Counted from the stretch's first letter, positions 1-7,739 are shown. The stretch: 14,644 nt of DNA from Candidatus Parvarchaeota archaeon UBA573 (GCA_002502045.1 DAPE01000011.1:131664-146307), one strand, 5' to 3'. The notes: generated from the sequence alone by a model not told the origin. Numbers and translations: made by a program.

Positions 1-963
1 ACCTAAACTAACAGAAGGAGTAAAGGATGAAACACAAGAAAGACTATCACTTTTAGCAGTCGCTACATAACTTGAATATGCCTTTTGAGTATTATTTGTT
101 TTAATTGTTATGCTTGACCCTGTTGACGTACTTTTAGTAGTGCCATTAAAACTTACTTGCCAAATTTGACCGGAAGGCAAGCCTGTCTCTGTGAATGTAG
201 TAGTACAGTTGGAAGTGAATAATATTAACTCACCAACACCTGTTGAATGATCGCCTGATGACGGAGAAGGAACACTAACACAACCTTGATAGTTAACTGT
301 GGGGACTGAAAAATAATATTTTCCAAAAGGTAAATTAAAAGAGACATTATCTTTTATGCTCGAAATAACGGTAGAATTCGTTGAAGTATTATAGTTAACA
401 GTAAATGTGCTTCCATAAGGTAAACCTCTTTCTAAGAAATAAGTTAATTGATTGTTTATAGGTATTGAACCGCTTAACAACGTAGAAGAAACTGTACCAT
501 TTGAAACTTCAGAGGTAGTAGATTTATAAGGAGTAAATGAAATCTGTATCTTTGATAGATAACTATGAGTAGGTATACTTACTGGGACTCTACATAACGT
601 AGATTGCCCATCTGAAATTATAGTATTAAGACAAGAATCTGATGTGTAATTATTACCATTCACATTTACTGTTATACCTGTAATATTAACAAATTGATTA
701 TAGTTATTAGTTAGCTCAACTACCAACATAGTAGAATTTGCTTGTGCTGCCTGCATTGTTATTCCCTGAAAACCAGTAATAATAGTTGGTGCGGATGGGA
801 CCTTAAATATACCTAAAGAAAAAAGTATTACCAAAACTAATACTATTACTATTAGGACCCAGCCCCAGCTAACTAAGTAGTCTAATGCTGCTTGTGCCCC
901 TCTTTTTTTATCTAGATCCCGCTTCATCTTTTTACCTTTGCCTTTCCTTTTACCACTTGGCAT
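1..963 (-). CDS. Pilin-like surface/secreted protein with GLPxG repeats (3' end beyond window)
   Basis: An open frame of 321 codons runs from an ATG at 963 to the left edge with no stop, so the C-terminus is missing. The N-terminus is basic (residues 1-22) and leads into KRGAQAALDYL and then a hydrophobic stretch (34-53, GWVLIVIVLVLVILFSLGIF). This is the archaeal class III signal peptide of type IV pilin-like proteins. Cleavage between A23 and Q24 would put Asp28 at the usual acidic +5 position. The rest is rich in Ser, Thr and Asn, with about ten N-x-S/T sequons, which suggests N-glycosylation outside the cell. Two related modules start near residues 175 (LERGLPYG) and 256 (FTETGLPSGQIWQVSFNG); the second continues to the edge. 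Such modules recur in surface proteins of acidophilic archaea, as I recall. The role is inferred to be a surface filament subunit or adhesin. A TATA box 24-31 nt upstream supports Met1 over Met13. It is divergent from asnS. Confidence 0.85.
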   Translation of the reverse strand, partial: MPSGKRKGKGKKMKRDLDKKRGAQAALDYLVSWGWVLIVIVLVLVILFSLGIFKVPSAPTIITGFQGITMQAAQANSTMLVVELTNNYNQFVNITGITVNVNGNNYTSDSCLNTIISDGQSTLCRVPVSIPTHSYLSKIQISFTPYKSTTSEVSNGTVSSTLLSGSIPINNQLTYFLERGLPYGSTFTVNYNTSTNSTVISSIKDNVSFNLPFGKYYFSVPTVNYQGCVSVPSPSSGDHSTGVGELILFTSNCTTTFTETGLPSGQIWQVSFNGTTKSTSTGSSITIKTNNTQKAYSSYVATAKSDSLSCVSSFTPSVSLG

Positions 964-986
964 ATAAAAGTAATAGTCTTTATATG

Positions 987-994
987 TATATAAA
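987..994 (-). promoter_or_regulatory. TATA box of the pilin-like gene
   Basis: On the minus strand this reads TTTATATA, 24-31 nt upstream of the ATG at 963. This is the archaeal TATA-to-start spacing expected when transcription begins at or next to the start codon, so the mRNA is probably leaderless. No Shine-Dalgarno-like sequence lies between box and start. It shares a 96-base divergent spacer with the asnS promoter. Confidence 0.6.
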
Positions 995-1028
995 TAATAC
1001 TTCTTTAGCTAAAATAATACATAATAAA

Positions 1029-1036
1029 ATATAAAA
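1029..1036 (+). promoter_or_regulatory. TATA box of asnS
   Basis: ATATAAAA sits 24-31 nt before the asnS ATG, within an A-rich stretch. The spacing again predicts a leaderless transcript. The two divergent TATA boxes are about 35 bases apart, so their preinitiation complexes could compete; that is inference. Confidence 0.55.
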
Positions 1037-1059
1037 TACCATAAAAACCTTATTTAGAT

Positions 1060-2343
1060 ATGGATTATTACATAAAAGACATAAAAAAAGACAATTTCGA
1101 AGGGAAAGAAATTGAATTAAATGGCTTTATAAACAATATAAGAAAAGGTAAGAACAATACTTTTTTCATGCTAAGAGATCCTACCGGGATTATACAATGC
1201 GTAAGTCATTCTGCAGATAAGAATTTTGAGGAAGTAAATAAGATAACTAGAGAATCTTCAGTTAATGTGACAGGAATCATTAAAAGAGATGAAAGAGCAG
1301 AGGGTGGCTATGAAATTTCAATAAAAGACATAAAGGTATATTCGATTGCTGAGCCATTTCCTTTGAAAAAAGGACATAAAAAGGTTTTTCTTTTTGATGA
1401 AAGACACTTGTGGCTTAGAAGCCCTAAAATGACGGCTATAATGAAAATAAGATCAACTGTTTTTTCATCAATACATGAATTCTTTTCAGAAAACGGATTT
1501 TATGAGATACAGGCCCCATCTTTTGTTGGTGGAAGCGTTGAAGGCGGAGCTACACTATTTGAAACAAATTATTTTAACAAGAAAGCATATCTAACCCAGA
1601 GCTGGCAATTGTACGCTGAAGCAATGGTTAATTCTTTATGGAAGATTTATACTGTTGCTCCTTCTTTTAGAGCAGAAAAAAGCAGGACTTGGAGGCACCT
1701 AACTGAATTCTGGCATGCTGAAGCTGAGATGGCTTTCAAAACAAACGAAGACGCAATAGATTTAGAAGAAAAATTAATTAAATACGTAGTAAAAAATGTA
1801 CTTATAAAAAACCCTGATGAGCTTAAGCTTTTAAAAAGGGATACAACAATGCTTGAAAACGTGGTTAACAAACCATTTCTAAGGATGAAATATGAAGAGA
1901 TAATTGATTTGGCTAACAAAAATGGATTAAAATTAGAATATGGAGCAGATTTAGGGGCGGATGAAGAGAGAGTTATAACTTCTAAATTGGATGTACCAGT
2001 TTTCTCAATAGATTATCCTATAGAATTAAAGCCATTTTACCACAAACCTGCTGTTGATGGTAAGCATGTTCTGTGCAATGACCTTCTTGCACCAGAAGGT
2101 TACGGTGAGATTATAGGGGGTGGACAAAGAGTTGATGATAAAGAGACTTTGTTGAATAGACTAAAAAAAGACGGATTAGATGGAAAAGATTATGAATGGT
2201 ATATAGACCTTAGGAGATATGGCGCAATACCTCATTCTGGATTTGGAGTGGGAGTTGACAGATTAGTTATGTGGATATGCAAATTACCACATATAATGTA
2301 CGCTGTGCCATTTCCGCGAACTCCTAGAAGGCTAAATCCATGA
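1060..2343 (+). CDS. asnS: Asparaginyl-tRNA synthetase (class IIb)
   Basis: A 427-residue protein that charges tRNA-Asn with asparagine in the cytoplasm (ATP + Asn + tRNA-Asn). Residues about 1-105 form the OB-fold anticodon-binding domain (GKEIELNGFINNIRKGKNNT, then FFMLRDPTGIIQCV). The class II core follows: motif 1 ends in the invariant proline at P153 (EIQAPSF), motif 2 is FRAEKSRTWRHLTEFWHAEA from 203, and motif 3 is GFGVGVDRLVMW near 397-408. VEGGATLF (160-167) and the C-terminal FPRTPRRLNP are typical of archaeal AsnRS and separate it from AspRS, whose motif 2 differs. The OB domain argues against the shorter asparagine-synthetase paralog that lacks it. Motif 3 has Asp where Glu is usual before the invariant Arg. 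Length is normal. It is the first gene of a rightward group and has its own TATA box. Confidence 0.93.
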   Translation: MDYYIKDIKKDNFEGKEIELNGFINNIRKGKNNTFFMLRDPTGIIQCVSHSADKNFEEVNKITRESSVNVTGIIKRDERAEGGYEISIKDIKVYSIAEPFPLKKGHKKVFLFDERHLWLRSPKMTAIMKIRSTVFSSIHEFFSENGFYEIQAPSFVGGSVEGGATLFETNYFNKKAYLTQSWQLYAEAMVNSLWKIYTVAPSFRAEKSRTWRHLTEFWHAEAEMAFKTNEDAIDLEEKLIKYVVKNVLIKNPDELKLLKRDTTMLENVVNKPFLRMKYEEIIDLANKNGLKLEYGADLGADEERVITSKLDVPVFSIDYPIELKPFYHKPAVDGKHVLCNDLLAPEGYGEIIGGGQRVDDKETLLNRLKKDGLDGKDYEWYIDLRRYGAIPHSGFGVGVDRLVMWICKLPHIMYAVPFPRTPRRLNP

Positions 2344-2378
2344 CTTCTTTGTCAATAAAAATTAGTAGAATAAAAAGT

Positions 2379-2387
2379 AATTTAAAC
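2379..2387 (+). promoter_or_regulatory. Possible TATA-like element before the membrane protein gene
   Basis: AATTTAAAC lies 21-29 nt before the ATG at 2408, in the 64-base gap after asnS. It is a weaker match than the boxes at 987 or 10377. The gene may have its own leaderless start, may be read from the asnS promoter, or both. No Shine-Dalgarno-like sequence precedes its start codon. Confidence 0.3.
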
Positions 2388-2407
2388 AGGGATATACAAT
2401 AAATAAT

Positions 2408-2965
2408 ATGGATAATCACAAAGAAAAAAATGAGCCTAAAAATTTGCAAAACACAAAAAGATTACCATTAAATTTTTTACTAGCCATAGTTTCAGCAGTC
2501 GTAGCAATGGCTTCAGGTATCCTTACAATAATCGGGAATCTATCCATATTGACTTTTAACTCACAGAGCATTTTAAACGCAGCAGCAAATTCAAGCAATT
2601 CTACTACCTTGCAGTATCTGGACCTTGCATTAAACGGAATATCAAGCGTAAAGAATGGTGTAATAGTTTTAGGGCCATTATTGATTATAGCAGGGATATT
2701 CATGTTTATAGCTGCATTTTACTTAAAGTCAACAAATAAAGAAAACAAGAGTTTCGGTACATTTTTGGTTTTCCTTTTCAGCGTATTTGCTTTACTTGGA
2801 TTGCTTATATATATACCGTTTAACTCACTTTCAGTTTTGATTCTTGTATACCTACCACTTTCTACCGTAGGGGCTATAACTTATGGACTTATAATTATTT
2901 ACATTATAATTGGGTTAATAGCAGGCGCTATATCTCTTTTGAAAGATAAAAGATATTTATCTTAA
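2408..2965 (+). CDS. Unrecognised multi-pass membrane protein
   Basis: I do not recognise a family for this 185-residue protein. A charged, Lys/Asn-rich cytoplasmic-looking N-terminus (1-20) is followed by hydrophobic segments at about 21-43, 84-106, 117-138 and 141-177; the last could be one or two helices, giving four or five in total. The loop at 44-83 is Asn/Ser-rich (NAAANSSNSTTLQ) with two or three N-x-S/T sequons, suggesting it faces outside. The Lys-rich loop at 107-116 and the Lys/Arg tail at 179-183 fit the positive-inside rule. There are no cysteines, histidine clusters or catalytic motifs to suggest an enzyme. It lies 64 nt after asnS and 20 nt before the CBS gene, so co-transcription with the latter is likely. 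The start is the only ATG near the N-terminus. Confidence 0.75.
   Translation: MDNHKEKNEPKNLQNTKRLPLNFLLAIVSAVVAMASGILTIIGNLSILTFNSQSILNAAANSSNSTTLQYLDLALNGISSVKNGVIVLGPLLIIAGIFMFIAAFYLKSTNKENKSFGTFLVFLFSVFALLGLLIYIPFNSLSVLILVYLPLSTVGAITYGLIIIYIIIGLIAGAISLLKDKRYLS
2953..2960 (+). promoter_or_regulatory. Possible internal TATA element for the CBS gene
   Basis: ATATTTAT lies 26-33 nt before the ATG at 2986, inside the last codons of the membrane protein gene. There is no Shine-Dalgarno match before that ATG, so a separate leaderless promoter would explain how it is translated. The composition is AT-rich throughout, so this could be chance. Confidence 0.3.
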
Positions 2966-2985
2966 AAGATACTTGGATAAAGATT

Positions 2986-4071
2986 ATGAACAATGCAAAA
3001 ATAATGACAAAAAAGGTTGTAACGGTAGAGAGTAATACCAATATTGAAAAAGCACTTGAAATAATGGATTCTAAAAAGATAAAAGAATTGCCTGTAGTAC
3101 AGAATAAAAAATATGCAGGTTTGATACTTTACTACGATTTATTATCTAGGGATATAAACAAGAATTTAAAAGCAGCGGATTTCATGAAAAAGGCCCCAGC
3201 AGTCTTGGCAAAGGATAGCATAAGTAAGACAATAAGCATAATGCAAGATTCGGGAGTGGGAGCCTTGCCGGTTGTTGATGAAGATAAAAAAGTTATAGGA
3301 ATTATTTCAGACTTTGATGTATTGAAGCTTCTAATAAATGACAGGATATTCGATTCTTTTAAGGTTGAGGATGTTGTTATAAGACGCTTTCCGATATTAA
3401 GAACCGATGACACTATAGGGAGAGCGCAAAAACTTGCTGCAATAAATAGAATAGACAATCTGCCGATAGTAGACAATTTTGGCAAACTTCTTGGACAGAT
3501 TTCTACATCTGATATATTAAGCTACATATTCGAAAAGAAATTAACTAAAAGTAAAGGCAAAAAAGACATGCTTAAGGAAGAAAAACTTCCAACTGAAAGA
3601 AACATAATGGAAATAGCAAAATCTGAAATACCCAAATTAAACCTTACACTGAACTTAAGAAGAGCGCTAGAGCTTATGCTAACCTCAAAGATAAAAAGCG
3701 GAATTGTAATAGACAGCAACGGAAAACCTGTTGGAATATTAAGCCGGCTTAAAATCCTTGATTTATTAAGTGGCAGAAATATGGGCGAAGCGATAGACTT
3801 AACAATATCTGGGGATTATGACTGGGAATTTGCAATTTTAGTAAGGAATGAGATAAACAAGAAGGAAAGGCTCTTAGTTAATTCTGCGGGAATAAAAATA
3901 ATCAAGATAAACGTAAAAACGATAAAGAAAACTAATAACCAGTACCAAATAAATCTTCTAGCAATTGGAAAAAAGAAATATAATATAAAAGCTGACGGAA
4001 TAGCAAAAGAGATGATATTTGAAGAGATAATGGATAAGCTAGATAGTGCCTTAGAAAGAATAAAAAATTAA
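2986..4071 (+). CDS. Four-CBS protein with C-terminal S30AE/HPF-like domain (probable ribosome-hibernation regulator)
   Basis: A 361-residue protein in two parts. Residues about 4-54, 64-117, 125-181 and 205-262 are four CBS motifs, each with a hydrophobic core and a closing GIISDFDVL-type strand-helix. They form two Bateman modules, which usually bind adenine nucleotides such as AMP, ATP or SAM. A charged linker (184-203) separates CBS3 from CBS4. Residues 268-361 show the order strand (IDLTISG), helix (EFAILVRNEI), strand (IIKINVKTIKK), strand (YQINLLAIG), strand (KKYNIKADG), helix (EEIMDKLDSALERIK). This is the layout of the S30AE domain of bacterial HPF/YfiA, which binds the 30S decoding site. 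The inferred role is nucleotide-sensing control of ribosome dormancy or dimerisation; I recall CBS proteins reported in archaeal ribosome dimerisation but am unsure of the details. The CBS part is certain; the S30AE assignment rests on pattern. It converges on polC, sharing the TTAA of both stops. Confidence 0.85.
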   Translation: MNNAKIMTKKVVTVESNTNIEKALEIMDSKKIKELPVVQNKKYAGLILYYDLLSRDINKNLKAADFMKKAPAVLAKDSISKTISIMQDSGVGALPVVDEDKKVIGIISDFDVLKLLINDRIFDSFKVEDVVIRRFPILRTDDTIGRAQKLAAINRIDNLPIVDNFGKLLGQISTSDILSYIFEKKLTKSKGKKDMLKEEKLPTERNIMEIAKSEIPKLNLTLNLRRALELMLTSKIKSGIVIDSNGKPVGILSRLKILDLLSGRNMGEAIDLTISGDYDWEFAILVRNEINKKERLLVNSAGIKIIKINVKTIKKTNNQYQINLLAIGKKKYNIKADGIAKEMIFEEIMDKLDSALERIKN

Positions 4072-7000
4072 AAAGCCAACAAGGAGGTTTGTTTTTCTAT
4101 CTTTTCCCCAAATATGCTGTCAAGTTCTACATCCAATAAGTGAAGCTCATCCTTTAGATATTGCGAGATATGATATTTTTGTGCTATATTCAAAGAAATA
4201 GACAGATACTTCTTTATGTTCCCTTCACTTGAAGTAAGAACTAGATTGCCTCCGCATTTCAGGCATTTTCCGATTAAAGGGGCCCTTCTATATCTTTCAT
4301 TGCACTTAACACAGCGAAATTCCTGGGTACCAAACCTACGAAGGTTTCCTTTTATATCCTTTATGAAATGCTTGTCAATTATTATCTTAGCAACATCAGA
4401 AGCATCGACTGCTCTTATCTTTTCCTGCAATGCCATTTGGGCTGAAACTTTTTCCAACATTGTGCCCAAAGTTTTGTATGATGAAACATTAACACCTTCG
4501 TTTATATCATCAGTATCATGCGTAAAGAATATAGTTCTGTATGGATCCTTGAATATGTCTTTAACCTGCATTATCTTAACGTCTGAAGGCTTTGCATAAT
4601 TTAATGTTGCTTCATAAAATTCCAATGGATATTTATCAACTATATCCAGGTTATACGCTTCGGAATCTATGCTTTCAAGATCAAGTTTTGAGGAGATAAC
4701 TAAGGGCGAATCCATATACCTTGCGCCTCTAGAATCTGGCAGCAATCCTCTATCAAAATTAAGCAACATGTCTGTCAAAAGCATCAATGCCGCTTCATCT
4801 CCATCGCAGTTCCTACGCATTGCTGCATGAAAGAATGGATGTGCAAACAACCCCTGAGTCTTAGAAAATCCTACTATCCTTCCTATTGTACCTGATGAAG
4901 TATGCGGCGCAAGCCCGACTACCAATTTTCCTACCAGATCTTCTCTGGATTTCACATTCATCATTTTTTCTGCTGAATAATACTTCATTAAAAGCTCATC
5001 TATAAAATTGGATACTCTTGAAAAAACTTCTGCCGCATTTTCATTTGAATTTCCATAGGTAGGCAGTATTATGTCTTGCTGCTTTAATTGAAGGATCTGC
5101 TCCCTGTTGTTAAGCTCCTTCCCATAGATATCCTCAGTATACCCAAGCTCCTTCAGTTTTTCTATGCTTGTTCCAACTTCCTTTGGTTTAAAATGGGTTA
5201 TTGGAACTTCTATAGCATCAAACCTGATTGTGCCATCTTTATTTACATTCAAGCCGTTAATCGCACGAAGTATTCCTTTTTCCAAAGGTTCTATGTCACC
5301 ATTTGAATTAAAAACGCCTTTTACACCCTTTATTACAGTAGGCCTTTCTCTTATTTCTAACCTGTTGAATGCTCGATCAAGATATTCTTTAAGGTTAATA
5401 CTCTGTTTTGATTTCTGAGAAGTCGGCTTTCCATGATGAAATGAATCTGTGGTTTTAACACCGCAGACTCTACAATACCTTAAACGTCTTGTTTCTGTAC
5501 CGCATACATCACACTTTGTGAATATACTATCTTTTTTACATTTGTCACAGTAAAAAAGACCATATTCTGCAAGCACACTTGGCTTCTGTGCTGCTATTAT
5601 TATATTTCTTGATGACCCGCCGCTTTCCCCTATTGGAAAAATAACATTTGGGTTTGTATCCATCTCTCTCATCTTTGCTTTTTCTGGTCTGCCCAGCCTT
5701 CCCCCTATAAAAGTACCTGCAATGTCCATTATTTTCAGGCCAGATATGCTGCTCAAGAGGTCTAGATTAAAGAAATTCTGTCCTATTTTTAGAAGTAATG
5801 CATCAAATTTTACGTTGTTATACCCTAATGTAAATAAAAATGCATCGGCATTGTCTATAATTATATTATTTCCCTTCAAGTAATGCTCTACTGCTAAAAG
5901 TTCTAACGTGCGCTTGATTGATTCTTCAAGAGGAAGAATAAGTATTTTGTATGCAGAACCAGGTATCTCATTTTGATACTCTATTTTTGCATTGGCATGA
6001 ACAGATTCAATTAACTCAGTCAATTGCTTATAACTTATCTGTGACCAAAAATAAAGAAATTTTGGATGCAGTGGAATTCCATATTTCAATGAGAAGTCTT
6101 TATACTCAACAAAATTACTAAGTCTCTTTGATTCATTTACTGCTGTTTCGCCCTTACTTTCAACTATTCTATCCCACCATTCGCTGACAAATGGAGAAGG
6201 CATTAACAGATGCCCCTGCTCGGAAAAATCTCCATAATTAAAAAGTATATCTCCAATGTAGAGTATCTCTTCGATATCATTAAGAACCTGCTCGGCTAAT
6301 TTGGCATTGTTTATTCTTCTAACAGAACCGTTCTTTAATTTTACTATCGGGCCATCTATTGTTGAACAGGGGGTTACAGCACAAGCTTTACCAGGAAGTT
6401 CTACCCTCAGCTGTGATCCTGTAGCTATAAAATCCATAAGTATTTTATTTGTAGCAGGATTAACTGAAGCCGCTGCTAATCCAGATGTTCTACTCCTACC
6501 ATACCTTAACCTAAACCCTCCGCTTGTTAAAGGATATGAAAAAACGGGCCTGCCAGCCGCTAGCTCCTCAATATAACGATAATTTGGAAGAACTTTCTGT
6601 GAAGAGGTATTTTCTTTTTCACTAGAGTCTTTCTCAGCGTGAGAAAGCTCTTTTATTTTTAAGTACTCAACCAAAAAGGAAAAATCATCCTCTATTTTGT
6701 AATTTTTTGCAAAGCCTTTTAACAGCTTATTTACTTTATTTGATTTCTGAGCAAAACCTTCACAAAGTACAAGACACATACCGCTTCTTATCCTGTTTGT
6801 TTTTATACGCGGCAGATCTTTGTAAGCTGATACTTCTCTATCACTTGTTGGGTCTCCATCAATTTCTATAGGGATATTTTTAAGAAGGAAATCAAGTTCA
6901 ATAGAACTTGGAAGGTACTGAAGCCTCGCTTCATAATCATTGTAATCTGTTACTTCAACTTTTACCCTGCTTATTTCCTGCTCAGTCGCATCATATTTAC

Positions 7001-7499
7001 CATAGCCGAAATTTGCCCTTAAAGCATCTGCTATAACTACAACTGATGCTGCTGCAGTTCCTCCTGCACCTCTTATCGGCCCGCCAAAATGACATGCAAA
7101 ATATTCCTGGCCGTCCATCCTCTTTTTAAATTCAAGCTTTACAAATCCTTCTAAAGGAGCGGATACTATTGCGGATGTGATATACGCCAGACCGACTCTT
7201 ATACCCATCTCTATGGCATCATGTATATTTTCAAATTTTATAAATTTGGAATCTGCGGTAGCTATTGCACTGTCTATAGCAACTCTCCAATCGTTTGGCC
7301 CATACTTCTTTTCCGCTTCTCGAATAAAATCTGCAAGGCCGCTTTTTATCAAATTCTGGTTAAGAACGGAAAGAAGACCTTCTATTTTGTCTGCCACATC
7401 AGACGCAAGAGGTATGTTAATAGGCTTAAGCTTTCCTATAATTTCATATTGCTTTTTTACTTCTTGGATTATTTTATTGTGGTAAGAATCAATTTCCAT
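4068..7499 (-). CDS. polC: DNA polymerase D (family D) large catalytic subunit DP2
   Basis: The 1143-residue catalytic subunit of the archaeal replicative polymerase PolD, which works with the small exonuclease subunit DP1 (not in this window). The N-terminal half has the conserved HFGGPIRGAGGTAAAS (about 135-150) and EIDGDPTSDREV. LTSGGFRLRYGRSRTSGLA and the LPGKACAVTP region follow. A cysteine-rich zinc module spans C651-C679 (pattern C-x2-C-x8-C-x2-C-x9-C-x2-C). The catalytic loop RRNCDGDEAA provides D899 and D901. A C-terminal zinc ribbon uses C1063, C1066, C1079 and C1082. The last residues, QTSLLAF, fit a PCNA-interacting (PIP) box. No intein interrupts it. A frame extension to a TTG at 7505 exists, but a TATA-like box 24-33 nt upstream of the ATG at 7499 favours that start. 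It is followed tail to tail by the CBS gene. Confidence 0.95.
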   Translation of the reverse strand: MEIDSYHNKIIQEVKKQYEIIGKLKPINIPLASDVADKIEGLLSVLNQNLIKSGLADFIREAEKKYGPNDWRVAIDSAIATADSKFIKFENIHDAIEMGIRVGLAYITSAIVSAPLEGFVKLEFKKRMDGQEYFACHFGGPIRGAGGTAAASVVVIADALRANFGYGKYDATEQEISRVKVEVTDYNDYEARLQYLPSSIELDFLLKNIPIEIDGDPTSDREVSAYKDLPRIKTNRIRSGMCLVLCEGFAQKSNKVNKLLKGFAKNYKIEDDFSFLVEYLKIKELSHAEKDSSEKENTSSQKVLPNYRYIEELAAGRPVFSYPLTSGGFRLRYGRSRTSGLAAASVNPATNKILMDFIATGSQLRVELPGKACAVTPCSTIDGPIVKLKNGSVRRINNAKLAEQVLNDIEEILYIGDILFNYGDFSEQGHLLMPSPFVSEWWDRIVESKGETAVNESKRLSNFVEYKDFSLKYGIPLHPKFLYFWSQISYKQLTELIESVHANAKIEYQNEIPGSAYKILILPLEESIKRTLELLAVEHYLKGNNIIIDNADAFLFTLGYNNVKFDALLLKIGQNFFNLDLLSSISGLKIMDIAGTFIGGRLGRPEKAKMREMDTNPNVIFPIGESGGSSRNIIIAAQKPSVLAEYGLFYCDKCKKDSIFTKCDVCGTETRRLRYCRVCGVKTTDSFHHGKPTSQKSKQSINLKEYLDRAFNRLEIRERPTVIKGVKGVFNSNGDIEPLEKGILRAINGLNVNKDGTIRFDAIEVPITHFKPKEVGTSIEKLKELGYTEDIYGKELNNREQILQLKQQDIILPTYGNSNENAAEVFSRVSNFIDELLMKYYSAEKMMNVKSREDLVGKLVVGLAPHTSSGTIGRIVGFSKTQGLFAHPFFHAAMRRNCDGDEAALMLLTDMLLNFDRGLLPDSRGARYMDSPLVISSKLDLESIDSEAYNLDIVDKYPLEFYEATLNYAKPSDVKIMQVKDIFKDPYRTIFFTHDTDDINEGVNVSSYKTLGTMLEKVSAQMALQEKIRAVDASDVAKIIIDKHFIKDIKGNLRRFGTQEFRCVKCNERYRRAPLIGKCLKCGGNLVLTSSEGNIKKYLSISLNIAQKYHISQYLKDELHLLDVELDSIFGEKIEKQTSLLAF

Positions 7500-7522
7500 G
7501 TACAATTAAGATAATAGCCACT

Positions 7523-7532
7523 ATAATTAAAA
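7523..7532 (-). promoter_or_regulatory. TATA-like box of polC
   Basis: On the minus strand this reads TTTTAATTAT, 24-33 nt before the ATG at 7499. This supports a leaderless polC mRNA starting at that ATG rather than at the TTG at 7505. The same TTTT lies about 26 nt past the tRNA-His 3' end and could also end the tRNA transcript, so one element may serve two roles. Confidence 0.45.
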
Positions 7533-7557
7533 CTTTATCGAGTTACATTGATAAGTG

Positions 7558-7631
7558 GGCCGCGAAGGGGATTTGAACCCCTGTCTAAAGGGCCACAGCC
7601 TTTTGTTCTGCCTAGCTAAACTATCGCGGCC
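7558..7631 (-). tRNA. tRNA-His (anticodon GUG) with genome-encoded G-1
   Basis: The minus strand folds into a full cloverleaf: acceptor GCCGCGA/TCGCGGC (7 bp), D arm GTTT/GAAC around AGCTAGGCA, anticodon stem AAAGG/CCTTT with loop CTGTGGC (anticodon GTG), a 4-nt variable loop, and T arm AGGGG/CCCCT with TTCAAAT. The body is 73 nt (7630 down to 7558). The base before G1 is G (7631) and position 73 is C (7558). G-1:C73 is the identity element read by HisRS; here G-1 is in the DNA and would be kept by 5' processing rather than added later. CCA is not fully encoded: C73 is followed by CAC. No intron is present. It lies upstream of polC on the same strand, with a TATA-like box between them. Confidence 0.95.
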
Positions 7632-7658
7632 ATTCCACATTAAATATATTAATTCAGT

Positions 7659-7666
7659 ATTATATT
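7659..7666 (-). promoter_or_regulatory. Possible TATA box of tRNA-His
   Basis: On the minus strand this reads AATATAAT, 28-35 nt upstream of G-1. That would place the transcription start within a few bases of the mature tRNA 5' end. A second AT-rich match at 7641-7650 is too close to be the box. The spacer 7632-7739 also carries the alaS promoter in the other direction. Confidence 0.35.
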
Positions 7667-7708
7667 ATTAATAAGTGATATATGTTATTTAATTATTGAT
7701 ATTTACCG

Positions 7709-7716
7709 TATATCCC
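7709..7716 (+). promoter_or_regulatory. TATA box of alaS
   Basis: GTATATCC sits 24-31 nt before the TTG at 7740. An in-frame TAA at 7728-7730 rules out any start further upstream. The next in-frame ATG (7764) would be 48-55 nt from the box, so the spacing favours a leaderless transcript starting at the TTG. Confidence 0.45.
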
Positions 7717-7739
7717 AAAACGCGCAATAAAAGGCAAAC

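Noticed and set aside
1060..2343. AspRS or asparagine-synthetase paralog instead of AsnRS
   Set aside because: Motif 2 (RHLTEFWHAE), VEGGATLF and the C-terminal RTPRRLNP are AsnRS-like, and the N-terminal OB domain is present.
4068..7499. Intein in the DNA polymerase D large subunit
   Set aside because: DP2 genes in some archaea carry inteins, but the length is normal and the catalytic NCDGDE region is uninterrupted. No Cys/Ser start or His-Asn splice block was seen.
7221..7514. Plus-strand frames opposite the start of polC (also 7177-7485)
   Set aside because: Both are shadows of the DP2 N-terminal coding region, with no motif and no promoter.
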